Shown: positions 32,681-43,441, numbered from the stretch's first letter. The stretch: DNA of 64,000 bases from Hortaea werneckii (GCA_037044905.1 JBAOKB010000105.1:372001-436000); one strand, 5' to 3'. Program-made: numbers and translations. The notes: generated by a model from the sequence alone, not told the origin.

Positions 32681-35512
32681 ATGGCAGACGTGCTTGTTTC
32701 ATGGCTCAGGCACAGCCTTCCGAAGGAAATTGCTGAAGTTGCAGAACCGTACATCAGCAAGCTTGAAAATGGCGAGTACCAGGCTCTCTTGGAGACAGAA
32801 GAAGCAGCAAGTCTCTTAGGACGCTCCTCGGACGACGCGACCAAGGACAAGGACGGCAGCGACAGTCTGGATTGGTCCGACTTTATTTTCCAGCGTCTAG
32901 GCAATCTTCTTTCCGATCGTTCAACAGCTGAAGGACAGGCCATTTACTTTTGCATTGGATATGCGGCTCTCTTGGCCTTTTTACAGAGCAATGTGACCGG
33001 ACCACCTCTCCCTTTCAGTTTCGCTGCACTGATCCTGCCGGCCGATGTGGCGAGCGCCAAACACAAGACTCAGGGGTTGCGGAACAAATTGTTGGCAAGC
33101 TTGAGCGTTGATGGGATTGCAGCGTACAAGCTGACACCTAATGTCGAGCTTCTATGTCTGGCAGACGCTATTGTGACCCATCCTGCAGTCCTTAAAGGCG
33201 TCGAACCAGCGAGATGGGCGAAGCTGCGAACCGAAGTTTGCAGGCAACGGCTTCTGTCTGAGCCTTCCAGCACGCTCCAAAATCTCATCTACGATGACCT
33301 TGACATAGTAGAAGAGCAATTAGGCAGGCTCGAAGGATCATTCAAGGAACAGGCACAAGTGGAATTCCTTTTGGAGCGAGCAGAGGTCGACACTCATCAT
33401 GGCTTAGACAAGATTGCCAGACAAAATCTGGACGAAGCGAAACAAAGGAGACGATTCGAATATGCTTTGACCGGTCTTCTTGGTAAGCGGACTAAGTTCC
33501 AAGAAAAGGACTTTAGCCAGCTTGTCGTTCTCGCAAAGAGTGCAAGCAACGACGAATCCGGTTCGACCGAAAAATCGGATGCGGCCCCTGGCCCTGTGGA
33601 AAAAGAGGAGACTGGCCCTGCGAAGCTCGATCTGAACGATGACACCCTATTGGAGTCGATCTCATTCTCTGAGAGGCCGGCAGACTTGCAGGCTCCGGAA
33701 GGTGAAGAATCTTTACCGCCAGCGCTGAAAGCTTTGGATCCAGCGAATCAGCCCAAGTTGGAGGCATTGGATTCCATTACCTTGTTGAACTTTGCTTCTT
33801 CGATAACCAACACTTCGCCGGCAAACGGCCTAACGAGAGAAGAGACACTACCTTATGCTACTCGTGTGTTAGATGGCGGAAGCTCGAATTGGCAAGTCTA
33901 CACACAAGCACTGCTCGTGCGAAGCCGAATTGAAGGGTATAGGTCTCGGACAGTAGAGAGAGGGTTGCTGCAACTTCAAGCGCTGGTAGACCAAGTCATT
34001 GCGGATACTGCAAATGAAGAATCATCAGGGCCAGCCATCAGTGTCAGCGACGCTGATTCAAAAGCCACGTCGTTCTTGCCCAGGCCAAAGGAGTCGGAAA
34101 GTGCGTCTGCATCCGAGAGACTACGGTACATTTTCCAGCTTGCTTCGCCCTACCGCTGGGACCTTGAAGCCGAGCTCGCTGCCCGATGGGTTCAGCTTGG
34201 AGGACTGCGATCTGCGTTGGAGATTTATGAACGGTTGGAGATGTGGGCAGAGGCAGCTTTGTGCTGGGCGGCCACTGAGCGGGAAGACAAGGCCAAGAAC
34301 ATGATCAAGAAAGCAGCTCTTCCACGCAACGAGTGGCAAGTCTGACGTAGAAGCTGACGACGATGAAACTTGGGAAGGTGAAGAGCGTCAGCCACCGCCA
34401 ATGGACGCCCCGAGGCTGTATTGCATTTTAGGAGATATTGACCAAGATGTGAGCATGTACGAAAAGGCTTGGACGGTATCGAAGGAGAGATATGCCCGAG
34501 CTCAACGATCGCTTGGCAGACTGTACATCACAAAGGGGGACATGGTCAAGGCCGCGGAGGCCTACAGCAAGAGTTTAAGAGTCAACCAGCTCAACCAGCA
34601 GAGTTGGTTCGCCCTGGGCTGTGCTTTGTTGGAATTGGCACAGTTCGAGAAGGCTGTCGCAGCTTTCGGCAGATGCGTGCAGATTGATGACACGGACGCA
34701 GAAGGCTGGAGCAACCTCGCTGCAGCTCTTCTGCGATGCGAGCCTGATACTGACGACGGGGCGAAACCTGGCGCAGCTCTTGCTGACGATGAGGACGAGA
34801 GCGTTATCACACACAGAGAAAAGCCAGATCCGCAAAGACATCGGCAAGATGCCCTTAAGGCTCTCAAACGCGCAGCAGGCCTCAAACACGACTCCTACCG
34901 CATCTGGGAAAACCTGCTCATCGTCGCCGCCTCGCTATCCCCACCTGACTACAACTCGGCACTGGCAGCGCAGAAGCGCATCATCGACATTCGCGGCAAG
35001 ACAGACGGCGAGAAATGCATCGACAAGCAGATCCTCGAGATGCTCGCCAGCCACGTCATCACCACGAGCGATCGGTACGACCCTACCCAGCCCGGCCTAC
35101 CACGCATTTTCGTCAAGTTCATGGACGAGTCCGTCACCCCACTCATCACTGGCTCTGCCGAACTATGGCAGCTCGTCAGCAAGCTAGCGCTCTGGCGCAA
35201 CAAACCCTCCTCCGCCCTCGACGCGAGGAGAAGAGCTGGCGTGCAGTCACCGCCCAGCCAGGCTGGGAGACGGAGAACGAGAAGCTCTGGAACCTGGTCG
35301 TTGACGCCACGGTGAGGTTATGTGAGGCGTACGAGAGTTTCGGCCCGTTGGAGAGGACTGAAGGTCTCGCGTCGGGAGAGCCAGTCGCTAAGGATTGGAA
35401 GTTCAAGGCTAGATCTGCGTTAAGGGGGATTTTGGGCAAGGCGAAGGGGACCTGGGAAGGTACGGATGGATGGGAGAGATTGCAGGAGACTATGCAGGGG
35501 TTGAAAGCTTGA
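32681..35512 (+). CDS. TTC27/Emw1-like tetratricopeptide repeat protein, two compensating frameshifts
   Basis: The family (human TTC27, yeast Emw1) is linked to cell-wall integrity and mRNA or protein biogenesis and is essential in yeast. It is one intronless gene of 944 codons (943 aa). An extra base near 34308–34316 and a missing base near 35221–35230 throw the middle out of frame. Correcting the first restores KKQLFHATSGKSD, and correcting the second restores EKSWRAVTAQPGW. The N-terminal helical half (MADVLVSWLRHSL…) contains the VEFLLERAEVDTHHGL segment. The C-terminal half contains the hallmark APRLYCILGDIDQD and tandem TPRs (RAQRSLGRLYITKGDMVKAAEAY, WFALGCALLELAQFEKA, AEGWSNLAAALL). 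The ATG sits directly after TATATAAAA, leaving little room for a leader from that element. Confidence 0.82.
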
Positions 35513-35709
35513 GTGGGGTGGATACGATTTCATGAGATTAATGGAGTTCTTCGACGTTTTCACCATGTTTCGATTTTTCCTGTTTTGACTACTCGTGTTC
35601 TTAGCCAAGCACCTGCGGTGCTCTTCGTGCGTTGACAGGCCGGATCTTTCACCTCACAACCGCGGAAGCCCGAAACCTCAAGATCGTGTGCTTCGAGTCA
35701 CGTCCGGAG

Positions 35710-36323
35710 CTATTGGGCACATGGGGATAAATCTCGACATTTTGGACAGCTCCCACGTTCCTTCTCCAGCCATTGCTTGATACACTCGCCATGATACCAA
35801 TGCTGACAAGGCATACTCTTGACTATAGTCCCAAGTGGAACTTCCTCCTTGCAAATTGCACAACGGCCTTCGCCTGTCTCTTTGAGATCTGCTTCGCTAA
35901 CTTGCTTGGTGGCAAGGCAGTTGATGGCAAGCGCTGAAGTCATCGGAGTGGCTGAGCGAAGTTGGTCGCCTGGCTCAAACTCGGCAATCGAGTTAGAGTA
36001 GTTGCTTCCGCTATCCCGGCCTACGATGTCAGGGCGCGGATGGTACTGTAGGGGTAAGTCTTGGAAGTACGGTAGCTCCTGGTAACTGGTGTCGGAGACT
36101 TGCTGGATGGAAGATTCAAGGTTCCCCTGACAGCTGACATTGGTTCTTGCTGGGGGAAAGACGGCTTTGATTGATCGCTAACGTATCCCGTTGCGACCAA
36201 GTGCGGCGTCGAAGGGACTCTCAAATGATACGAGCATGAAGAGGCTTCCGTTGAGGAGGAGCGTCTGTCTTTTTTGGACGTTTGGCCTTTTTGCGGCGAA
36301 GAAGACGCTTGAGTGTGTTGCAT
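35710..36323 (-). CDS. RING-H2 finger protein, putative E3 ubiquitin ligase, one frameshift
   Basis: The C-terminal RING-H2 has CAIC, CQHWYH, GEC and CPKC in the proper order and spacing, with the conserved stretch SMPCQHWYHGECIKQWL. It is preceded by ALAINCLATKQVSEADL, the linker often seen before RING-H2 domains in fungal ligases. Upstream the frame is open to 36177. Adding one base to the five-base run at 36152–36156 joins it to an ATG at 36323, giving 205 codons (204 aa) with a Ser/Gln/Lys-rich N-terminus. An alternative ATG at 36334 opens a different basic N-terminus (MAELCNTLKRLLRRKK), so the start is uncertain. It converges on the TPR gene with 197 bp between the stop codons. Confidence 0.62.
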
Positions 36324-36852
36324 AGCTCTGCCATGCTGTATATAGTGACTGCGTCGTACCTAGTAAAGGGCCAATGCTGCAGGAGCTCGAGGTGAATATT
36401 AAGACCTTCCGTTTTCTCAGCCGAAGAAGTGTCTCATTAGCAAAAGTCCAACCGATATGGAGCTCCTGGAAAGAGTGCACGGGGCGCAGCAATCTAGTCC
36501 TATTTCTTCGCACGTCGTCCATTGAATCGACGCGGCCAACTGTAATCCAGCGTAGTTTGACATTCACGACAGGTACAAGCAAATGTGGAAAGAATGACCG
36601 TGCTGGACTCCACTGAACGGGCCCTCAAGCAGCCCTTTTATCACTCTAGGGGGATGACTGCTCTGATAGAAACTTTGAGTTGGTCATCATTTAAAGCATG
36701 GGAAGGGGATCAGTGCCGAATCAGAAATATTTCAATTGAGTCTATGTCAGAAAGCCATTCCAAGCGTGCATCTCACTTACAATCATTCCATCTGGAGAAA
36801 AGCTCTGGTCGCACCACTTGCCTGACTTCCCCGGCTGCGTAGTCCCGCCAGC
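36324..36852. other. Intergenic region
   Basis: A 529-bp gap upstream of the RING-H2 gene and downstream of the Arg/Tyr-rich gene, both minus. Open frames here are short and have no domain. Nothing else was recognised. Confidence 0.45.
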
Positions 36853-37616
36853 CTAGTAATAGTCAAACGACCTCCCATGCCGGCGTGCACTCGAACTCCG
36901 CGTAGGAGCCGGTAACTGGTACCTTGCAGCCGGCTGGTCGTACCTCCTCCGACTACTGAAGCTCTCCCGACCATTCCCATACGGGTCATCGTAACCGAGC
37001 GCAGCGGAGTAACCACCACCACGGCGCACCCTCTCCGGGACAACCTCTGTTACAGGATACCTGTGACTCCTCACGCTGCCGGTTCTACCGTGCTCAGGCC
37101 GATCGTCGTTCCATGCAGTGCTGAAAGTTGAGCCTCTCCTGGAGATGGGAGATTCAAAATCGTCGCTACTGCTCTGGAGTGGCCATCGGTAGCGTGAGGC
37201 GGACGCACTAGTATATGTGTTAATAGGGGCATGACACGGCGGTAGCCGTCGGTGCGTGGCCTACCGCTGTCTGGGTACCCGCGATACCGATCAGAGTCCG
37301 TACGCCGGACAGCTGAGCTCCGATGGAGGCTGCTGTGCTGGCCAGTGTATTCGTTGCGCCTGTCGCTAGGAGTCATTGGGGAAGTGTACGGGCGGTCTTG
37401 GGAGGAATACCCGGATGGGCCGTGACGAGTAGAGAGGTAGTTTCTTCTGTATCCATCGTCAAAGGATTCCCCGCCACCAGGACCAGAATCGTGTCTTGCG
37501 TGACGCCTGCTCATCCCGGGGTAGACAGTGCCGTAGGTGCAGTCATACTGGCCCGGGTGAGTTGCAGACGGGACAAAGGCCGGATGGCGAGGGAAGTAGT
37601 TGGTTGGGAGTGGCAT
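36853..37616 (-). CDS. Arg/Ser/Tyr-rich hypothetical protein, one frameshift
   Basis: Not recognised. Two minus-strand frames join if one base is added to the four-base run at 37226–37229, giving 255 codons (254 aa). The product starts MPLPTNYFPRHPAFVPS and has a short HPGQYDCTYGTVYPGM segment. It is then almost wholly low complexity, rich in Arg, Ser, Tyr, Gly and Pro, with many SxRR-type and RYR elements, ending GRSFDYY. No signal peptide or membrane segment is seen. The composition resembles disordered, possibly RNA- or phospho-regulated proteins. Persistence of the same composition across the frame break supports it being one gene. Confidence 0.5.
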
Positions 37617-39028
37617 CGTAGTGATTGTGACGCCTTACGTTTGGACCAGCAGTGTCTTACTCAAAGAAGGACTTGATCGTTGTGTATGTGTCTTGATCTT
37701 TTTGAGTTTCTCTGCTGTGAGCTCTGAAATTTTGCGTGCAAGCCTGTAACGAGCACTTGCTAGGCAAGCCCTACAAGGGATATATCATAAGGAGCTCATC
37801 AGAGACAAGAGCATTGTGTGTGTCTAGGAGCTGCCCAAAACATAGATTTGTGCCTCGCATGTAGATACGGGAAGCTTCTCTTGCCCATCAATGCCATTCA
37901 TCTGCAGGCCAAGTGCTTGCTGTCCAGAGCCTAGTCCAGACATTCTGTGACACAATGCCAGTATCTGGCCCATATGAGCCTGCCCACGCTGAGGCTACGC
38001 TGTACAGCCTACAACGACTCAGCATATGGCTGGCGCATTGATTGGCTTCGGATTTCATGGCAGGAAACAAAGGGCGGGGATTAACAATGACATTGGTCCT
38101 GGCTGAGGTCCGTAGTCGGGCTGAAGTCGAGACAAAGAGCCTGTGATTGGGTCAACCTATCAACTCAAGCAAACTCTCTGGGAAGCTGATAGGTTCGAAG
38201 ATTGCAGCGTAGAACCCGGAGTGGCCAGAATGCCATGAGTAAACGAAATGAGACCGGAGATACATTCGGTGAGACTGAGAAGAACCGACATTTAGAGATT
38301 CTTGTTGACAGCCAAGGACGCGGGAAATACTTGTGAGTGTCGCGGAATGGAGCTGACCGTATCGTGACGAAGCAAAGCATGGGAATACCTGTCTCTGATC
38401 ATCTGGCGGCGGCGGTCAACCACGCTCTAGGAGTGAAAAGGAATCACAGTCCAATCGTGCAGCTTGATGGTTGAGAGTCGAAGATGATTGTACTGCGTCT
38501 TTGTCCATGATCTGTCACCTGACTAGTCGATAGTGCGTCGATAGTGCGTCGAGAGATGATGTTGTACTAGTTGATCGGTAGATAGTAAATACATAGTAGT
38601 AGTACTATGTAGCGATGTACCGTATGAGCCCAGGGCTGCTGACTCAGTACTGACTAAGCATATGGTCGATATACTGGCTCGGTGATGGCCGGCATCAAAC
38701 TAGACTTTTTGATATCACTGCCGATTCATGTGTTCCTATATTGAAATGCTGTGTTCTACAGTCGCCGAAGAGCGCGCGATCAGATGCGGCGACAGCGCCG
38801 TGACCTTGTCTCGCCTCCATCTCAAGAAGGTGGGTAAACCTGCAGGCTATCTCATGCTCAATGACGTAGGCTGGGTTGACCGACAGAGGCTGTACGGCGC
38901 CGCTTGCGCAGGTGTGTGTGCAAGGAAACTAGGTAGAATGGATGTGGAAATGGTAGGCAGAACGACAATCTATCTCCTTGACATCTCCCCGTCTTGTTTC
39001 CAGCGTCGTCTGCAGTTCATGTCGTTCG
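37617..39028. other. Intergenic region upstream of the glycine-zipper gene
   Basis: About 1.4 kb between two outward-pointing start codons (minus at 37616, plus at 39029). It contains an 11-bp tandem GTCGATAGTGC at 38526–38547 and AT-rich TAGTA stretches near 38580–38610. The plus-strand open frame 38728–39075 is considered chance. No gene is supported. Confidence 0.45.
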
Positions 39029-40051
39029 ATGGCCGATCGTTTTCCGTACCATCAAAGCAACCATTCGAGTTATAGACATCCCGACCCCAAAATCTCCGGG
39101 AACAGCAATATGCCGGGGCCGCACCATCACCAATACGACCGGGACGGCTATCCCATTCCACCAGCGGACGCCCCGCCAGCACAAGGTGGTTACGACCCGA
39201 ATTACTTCCCGCCTCCGCCGCGCTCGGAGACAGGGATCTACGAAGATGCCGCCGGATATCCCTCCGCGGAGCGGGGATACAACCAGACGGAACGAGGCAG
39301 CGTCAGCGACGCCGGCGCAGGAGGCGCAGCACAACTGACGCCGTACGACGAAGAGAAGGCCTACGCCGAGTACACGAACGCCTACGGACACCCCAACTAC
39401 GGACATCAGAACTACCCACATCAGAGAGCACCACCGCCGCCTATGAGCGACTACACAGCGCCACGGCCACGACGGAGGAGCGACTGGGATCGCGAGGAGG
39501 AAGAGGAAGAGCGGCGACGGTACGAGGAGAGCATGCGACGCCGACACGCGAGCCCCCCGCCCAGCACCTCCGCCGCATACGACAGCTCCGAGAACCTCAG
39601 CACGCGGACCTCGCTGCCGCCGTCGCGGTCGAGCGTCTCGCGCCGCCGGAGCTCGGACAGGAAGCTCAGCCGGAAAGACGCCTTTCTGCAGGGCAGCGGG
39701 GACCGGGGGTTCGGCGCGACGTTGCTCGGCGGCGCCGCGGGAGCGTTTCTGGGCGACCATATCGGCGATAAGAAGAAGGGTGATAAGACTTTCTTGAAGA
39801 CGATCGGGGGCGCGCTTGTGGGCGCTATCGGAGCTAATGCGATCGAGCGTCAGGTCGATAAGCGGGAGAGGGAGAAGCAGCGGAGGGAGCGGGGGGAGGT
39901 GGGTTATGGGAGGAACGATAGCTATGAGGATTTGTATCGGGGTGCGAGGGACCCTTCGCCGTTTCGGCCGCGCAGGGATAGTAGGAGGAGTCTGTCGAGG
40001 TCGAGGAGGGGGAGCTTTGAGAGTGATTATAGGACTGAGTATACAAGGTGA
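39029..40051 (+). CDS. Glycine-zipper 2TM-type domain protein with disordered flanks
   Basis: A single exon of 340 aa. The N-terminal half is rich in Pro, Tyr, Gly, His and Gln, followed by a charged Glu/Arg run (DREEEEEERRRYEESMRRR) and a Ser/Arg segment. Around residues 215–265 there is a glycine-zipper pair: FGATLLGGAAGAFLGDHIGD and FLKTIGGALVGAIGANAIE. This small-residue GxxxG pattern is found in membrane-associating 2TM glycine-zipper proteins. A basic Arg/Ser tail closes the protein. The ATG at 39029 is chosen as the first with a plausible start, although the frame opens at 38978. The minus-strand open frame over the same DNA is longer but has no domain. The cellular role is unknown. 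Confidence 0.72.
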   Translation: MADRFPYHQSNHSSYRHPDPKISGNSNMPGPHHHQYDRDGYPIPPADAPPAQGGYDPNYFPPPPRSETGIYEDAAGYPSAERGYNQTERGSVSDAGAGGAAQLTPYDEEKAYAEYTNAYGHPNYGHQNYPHQRAPPPPMSDYTAPRPRRRSDWDREEEEEERRRYEESMRRRHASPPPSTSAAYDSSENLSTRTSLPPSRSSVSRRRSSDRKLSRKDAFLQGSGDRGFGATLLGGAAGAFLGDHIGDKKKGDKTFLKTIGGALVGAIGANAIERQVDKREREKQRRERGEVGYGRNDSYEDLYRGARDPSPFRPRRDSRRSLSRSRRGSFESDYRTEYTR

Positions 40052-40546
40052 AAAATGGTGGGGTGGGATGGTAAGGGGATATGATGATGTTACGATTGTT
40101 TTCACGGCTGCCATGTGTCATGTATGATACCCGGGATCTTTTGGTTTTTAGATTGCACACGAATTCGTTTTACGTCTGTACGGACAGCGTTCATAGAAAA
40201 GCGGAAGTGGGATCGTATGACTGATGTTTGTGGTCCTATCCTTCTCATCACACGTAGTAATTTGAGCTCGCAGTACTGACAACTCCACCCAAGGATGCTT
40301 TGCAATGACATTCTTTAGGTACGCCATCGTCTGGGCTACGACTCCATCAGTACTGCCTCAGTACATGTTGGGAAAAAGGCTTTTCAGGCCTGATCCCAGT
40401 TTAGAAGGGGGAGAAAAAAAAAAAAAAAAAAGGGATGGATTGGAAAGGAAAGAAAAAGGTTTGACCTCATCAACATGACAGTAAGCCACTACATCTACCA
40501 CCACAATAAAGAACCACGTCTACCCCCCTCAAACATCGCCATCCCC
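40052..40546. other. Convergent 3' intergenic region
   Basis: A 495-bp gap between the stop codons of the glycine-zipper gene and the alpha/beta hydrolase gene. It holds an A run of about 18–19 bases near 40416–40434. No gene was seen. Confidence 0.5.
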
Positions 40547-41530
40547 TCACACCTCCCGAAGAAGCGGGAATTTCCGAATATTCTCCCACCACCCCACAAC
40601 CTGACACCCCCACGCCTCTTCCTGCGCAATCCCCGTCCCCAGACCCGGCGCGGGACTGATATGGTTATGTCGCGGCATCCAATCGATCGTGAGCGCCGCC
40701 CTACTCTGCTGATCCGTCATCTGGAGCCATTCGGCAATGAACTCGTCGCGGGGCTGCAGGATCTCATCCTCCGGGTCCAGCTCGCCGTTGATGATCGCCA
40801 CTCTACATCCGGCGGTGATGAAGTCTAGGGGAGTCTGTTGCTGGTGGCGGGCGGTTTTCAGGAGGCCTAAGGGGGCGTGCGAGGGGATGTCCCCGAAGTA
40901 TTCCTGCAGTGTTTCGGTCCGGGTGGCGTGGATATTGGCGAAGTTGAAGGGGACGGAGAGGAAGACGATTCCTCTTAGTCTGATCTCTGTTCCTGTGAGG
41001 AGTTTCCTCCGGGTCTCAGCGAACTCGGGTCGGAGGAGGAAGGTGGAGAGATGGATCCCGCCGGCTGAGTTTCCCATGGCGAAGAGGTCGATGGGTTCAG
41101 TTCCCGGGCCGGGCTTGTGGTTGCATATCCATTCGATGGCGAGGGAGATGTCCTCGCCTCCTGATGGGAACTTCGCGCCGTGGGACATGAGCCGGTAGTC
41201 TGCGATGACTACCGTATAGCCGAATGTCAGGGAGAAGAAGGCACCGAGGTTGGCGTAGCAGAGTCCGTCCATGGGGGGGATACTTTTGGCTCCTTGGACT
41301 AGGCCGCCGCCGTATTCGAACAGCAGGATGGGTCTCCGTCCATTGACGATACTGGGCTTAGATGGGTAGTAGACGTCCAGGAATTGTCTTTCGTGAGAGC
41401 CATATTGGAACGTCTCCTTTGACGCTGAACGGATGAAGTCTGCGTTCTTCTCCAGCAAGGGCTTGTAGGTCTGGAAAGTGGGGAGCACAATGTCTTGAAT
41501 GGCTTTGCCGAACGCTGGTAATTGATCCAT
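40547..41530 (-). CDS. Alpha/beta hydrolase fold-3 (hormone-sensitive-lipase-like) enzyme
   Basis: A single exon of 327 aa from ATG 41530. The frame is open further upstream but only to non-ATG codons. The oxyanion-loop region is EYGGGLVQGAK (residues 72–82), where the usual HGGG is YGGG. The nucleophile elbow is GNSAGG (Ser155). The acid is probably the Asp in INGELDPEDE, and the base a His in WMPRHNHISP. No signal peptide is seen, so it is cytosolic. The gene starts 807 bp from a divergent quercetinase-like bicupin gene. The enzyme is an esterase or lipase by fold. Hydrolysis of the depside left by quercetin cleavage is a context-based guess only. Confidence 0.8.
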   Translation of the reverse strand: MDQLPAFGKAIQDIVLPTFQTYKPLLEKNADFIRSASKETFQYGSHERQFLDVYYPSKPSIVNGRRPILLFEYGGGLVQGAKSIPPMDGLCYANLGAFFSLTFGYTVVIADYRLMSHGAKFPSGGEDISLAIEWICNHKPGPGTEPIDLFAMGNSAGGIHLSTFLLRPEFAETRRKLLTGTEIRLRGIVFLSVPFNFANIHATRTETLQEYFGDIPSHAPLGLLKTARHQQQTPLDFITAGCRVAIINGELDPEDEILQPRDEFIAEWLQMTDQQSRAALTIDWMPRHNHISPAPGLGTGIAQEEAWGCQVVGWWENIRKFPLLREV

Positions 41531-42337
41531 TCCTGCCCCGGCTATAGCAGCGATATTAAAGCTAGGCGAGAGGCGACGTCCCAATGCAACTCTTTCGTAT
41601 TGCGAAGGATCTGATCCGCGTGGGTTGTTTTACCTGAGGTCTGGTGACGCTACTACTGCAGCTCTAGCAATGGGAGGAAATGGGCAAAGAAGCACATTGG
41701 ATATGACTCGTCGGGATGTTTCACGGTTCCATCTACCTTTTAGGCTATGTACAGTTCGTGCATGCGCGCGACTTTGGCATTGTGGCCTTTGCGGCTTTTA
41801 GATGCGCTTTACCTGGTCAGATTGAAGTATCCAGTTCGGCTGTTGAGTCGGCATACAGTTGCCTCGTCAGTTTCGTCACTGCAGTCGGCTGCATTCGCCC
41901 GAGCCCTAAGTAATTCACCCCAGTAGGTTAGATCTTATTGCGCTAATGCATGATAGACTCCAGATTGCCTTAGGGCATGGTCTCATCTGAGTCCCGCCAT
42001 CCGAGCTTTTACTGTTATTCCAACTTGCCAGTGTCAACTCATGTCCAGAACAAGAAGGTGTCTATGGGGCTCGGCCCTACCTTATGCTGCTGCTCGGTCA
42101 GCTCGGACAAGGAGCGCGAGGTTTCAATGGACAAAAAGTAACGCATGATATACATTGTAAGCCCTTCGCTCCAATAACATTCCCAACTTTGATCCCAAAA
42201 CGATTGCTTTTATCACAAGTTGTTGCAAGAGGAATCCTGCTTCAAGTACCCCATCCCAAAAACCTTACTTTCTTTTGCACCTCGCAAAGTGACCTTGTTC
42301 TTCCTACCCTACCTGTCAAGACCCCCAAACATCAACC
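41531..42337. promoter_or_regulatory. Divergent intergenic region between hydrolase and bicupin genes
   Basis: An 807-bp interval flanked by two outward-pointing start codons. It should contain both promoters and could coordinate the pair. Short open frames inside have no domains. No specific factor site is claimed. Confidence 0.45.
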
Positions 42338-43441
42338 ATGGACAACCTGACCTCCAAAATGGCCGCCCTCGTCAACGGACACGCCAACCCCCCGGAAACA
42401 ACCATCACCCCTCCAGGCGCTCCTGGAAAACCCTACATCATCTCCTCGCAAGACGGCGAAATCATCTACATCCCCTTATCCAAGTCGGCCACCCGGCTGC
42501 TCGTAACCGGCGCCGAGACGGACAACGCCTTCGCCATCGTCGGCAGCGGCGGCAGCCAGGGCGACCCGATAGGCTTCCACTACCACCGCTCTGCCCACGA
42601 CATCTTCCTCTGCCTGCACGGCCACATCAACGTCTGGGCCGACGCCCAATGCCGGACGCTCAGCGCGGGCGACTTCGCCAGCGTGCCCCCCGGCACCGTC
42701 CACCAGTACCAGATCCTCGGCCCGCACGCGGAGATGATGGGCTTGATCGTTCCCGGCGGGTGGGAGGAGTTCTTCCGGTTCATCGGCGAGCCGTATCAGG
42801 GTCCTATGTGGCCTATGCGAGACGAGAGGGATTTCTTTGAGACGTTGCTGCCGAGGTTGAAGCGCGCGGCGGAGAGGTTCGATATGGTGCCCTGTCCGCA
42901 GAAGGAGTCGTTTGGGCCGCAGGAGTGGAGTGGCGAGGAGAACGTCTTGCCCGGGAAGCTGGAGCCGTATTTCCTCAAGGCCGGCACGGGTCCTGCGTAC
43001 GAAGTCGGTGGGACGGTTTGTCGGCCGATCTGTACCACGAAGGAGAGCGGGGGGAGGTTCAGCCTGGGTAGTATTGAGTCTTCGAAGCTTTTGCACGCGG
43101 CGGGCATCTTTGCCAAGCCAGGACAGACGTTGCGGTTTGATAAGGTCCACCATGCCTTCTATGTCGATATGGGGTCAGTCACGTTCCATCTTGACGGCAC
43201 CGCGCCGACGAAGCTTTCAGCGGGAGAAATGCTGTATGTGCCGAATGGGACCGCTTTCCGCTTTGAGACCGTCTCGCGGTTCAGTAAGATGTATGCTTTT
43301 GCGAGCGGCGACGGGCTAGCAGAGGTTTTGTGTCGACTGGGCAGAGAACATAAGACATCGGTACTGCCCGAAACAGCTGAGAAATGCGATGTTGGTGCTT
43401 TGGAGGCACTTGGACCGGAGTGTGCATTTACCGTTTGGTAG
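42338..43441 (+). CDS. Quercetin 2,3-dioxygenase-like bicupin
   Basis: A single exon of 367 aa. Fungal quercetinases open the flavonol C-ring with release of CO, using a metal held by three His and one Glu in the N-terminal cupin. Here residues IGFHYHRSAHDIFLCLHG give His81, His83 and an aspartate (Asp88) where the glutamate is expected. The fourth ligand is His122 in VPPGTVHQYQ. The following VPGGWEEFFRFIG matches quercetinases well. The C-terminal cupin (about 240–345) keeps the fold pattern (FDKVHHAFYVDMG, LSAGEMLYVPNGTAFRFE) but lacks a full ligand set. No secretion signal is seen, unlike the Aspergillus japonicus enzyme. It is divergent from the hydrolase gene. The reaction is therefore probable only at family level. 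Confidence 0.8.
   Translation: MDNLTSKMAALVNGHANPPETTITPPGAPGKPYIISSQDGEIIYIPLSKSATRLLVTGAETDNAFAIVGSGGSQGDPIGFHYHRSAHDIFLCLHGHINVWADAQCRTLSAGDFASVPPGTVHQYQILGPHAEMMGLIVPGGWEEFFRFIGEPYQGPMWPMRDERDFFETLLPRLKRAAERFDMVPCPQKESFGPQEWSGEENVLPGKLEPYFLKAGTGPAYEVGGTVCRPICTTKESGGRFSLGSIESSKLLHAAGIFAKPGQTLRFDKVHHAFYVDMGSVTFHLDGTAPTKLSAGEMLYVPNGTAFRFETVSRFSKMYAFASGDGLAEVLCRLGREHKTSVLPETAEKCDVGALEALGPECAFTVW

Noticed and set aside
39017..40114. 365-aa minus-strand open frame opposite the glycine-zipper gene
   Set aside because: It has no domain and a composition of Pro/Leu/Arg runs created by complementing the plus-strand gene, which has a clear glycine-zipper pair.
42476..43153. 225-aa antisense open frame over the bicupin
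   Set aside because: It has no domain and lies wholly opposite a conserved single-exon gene.
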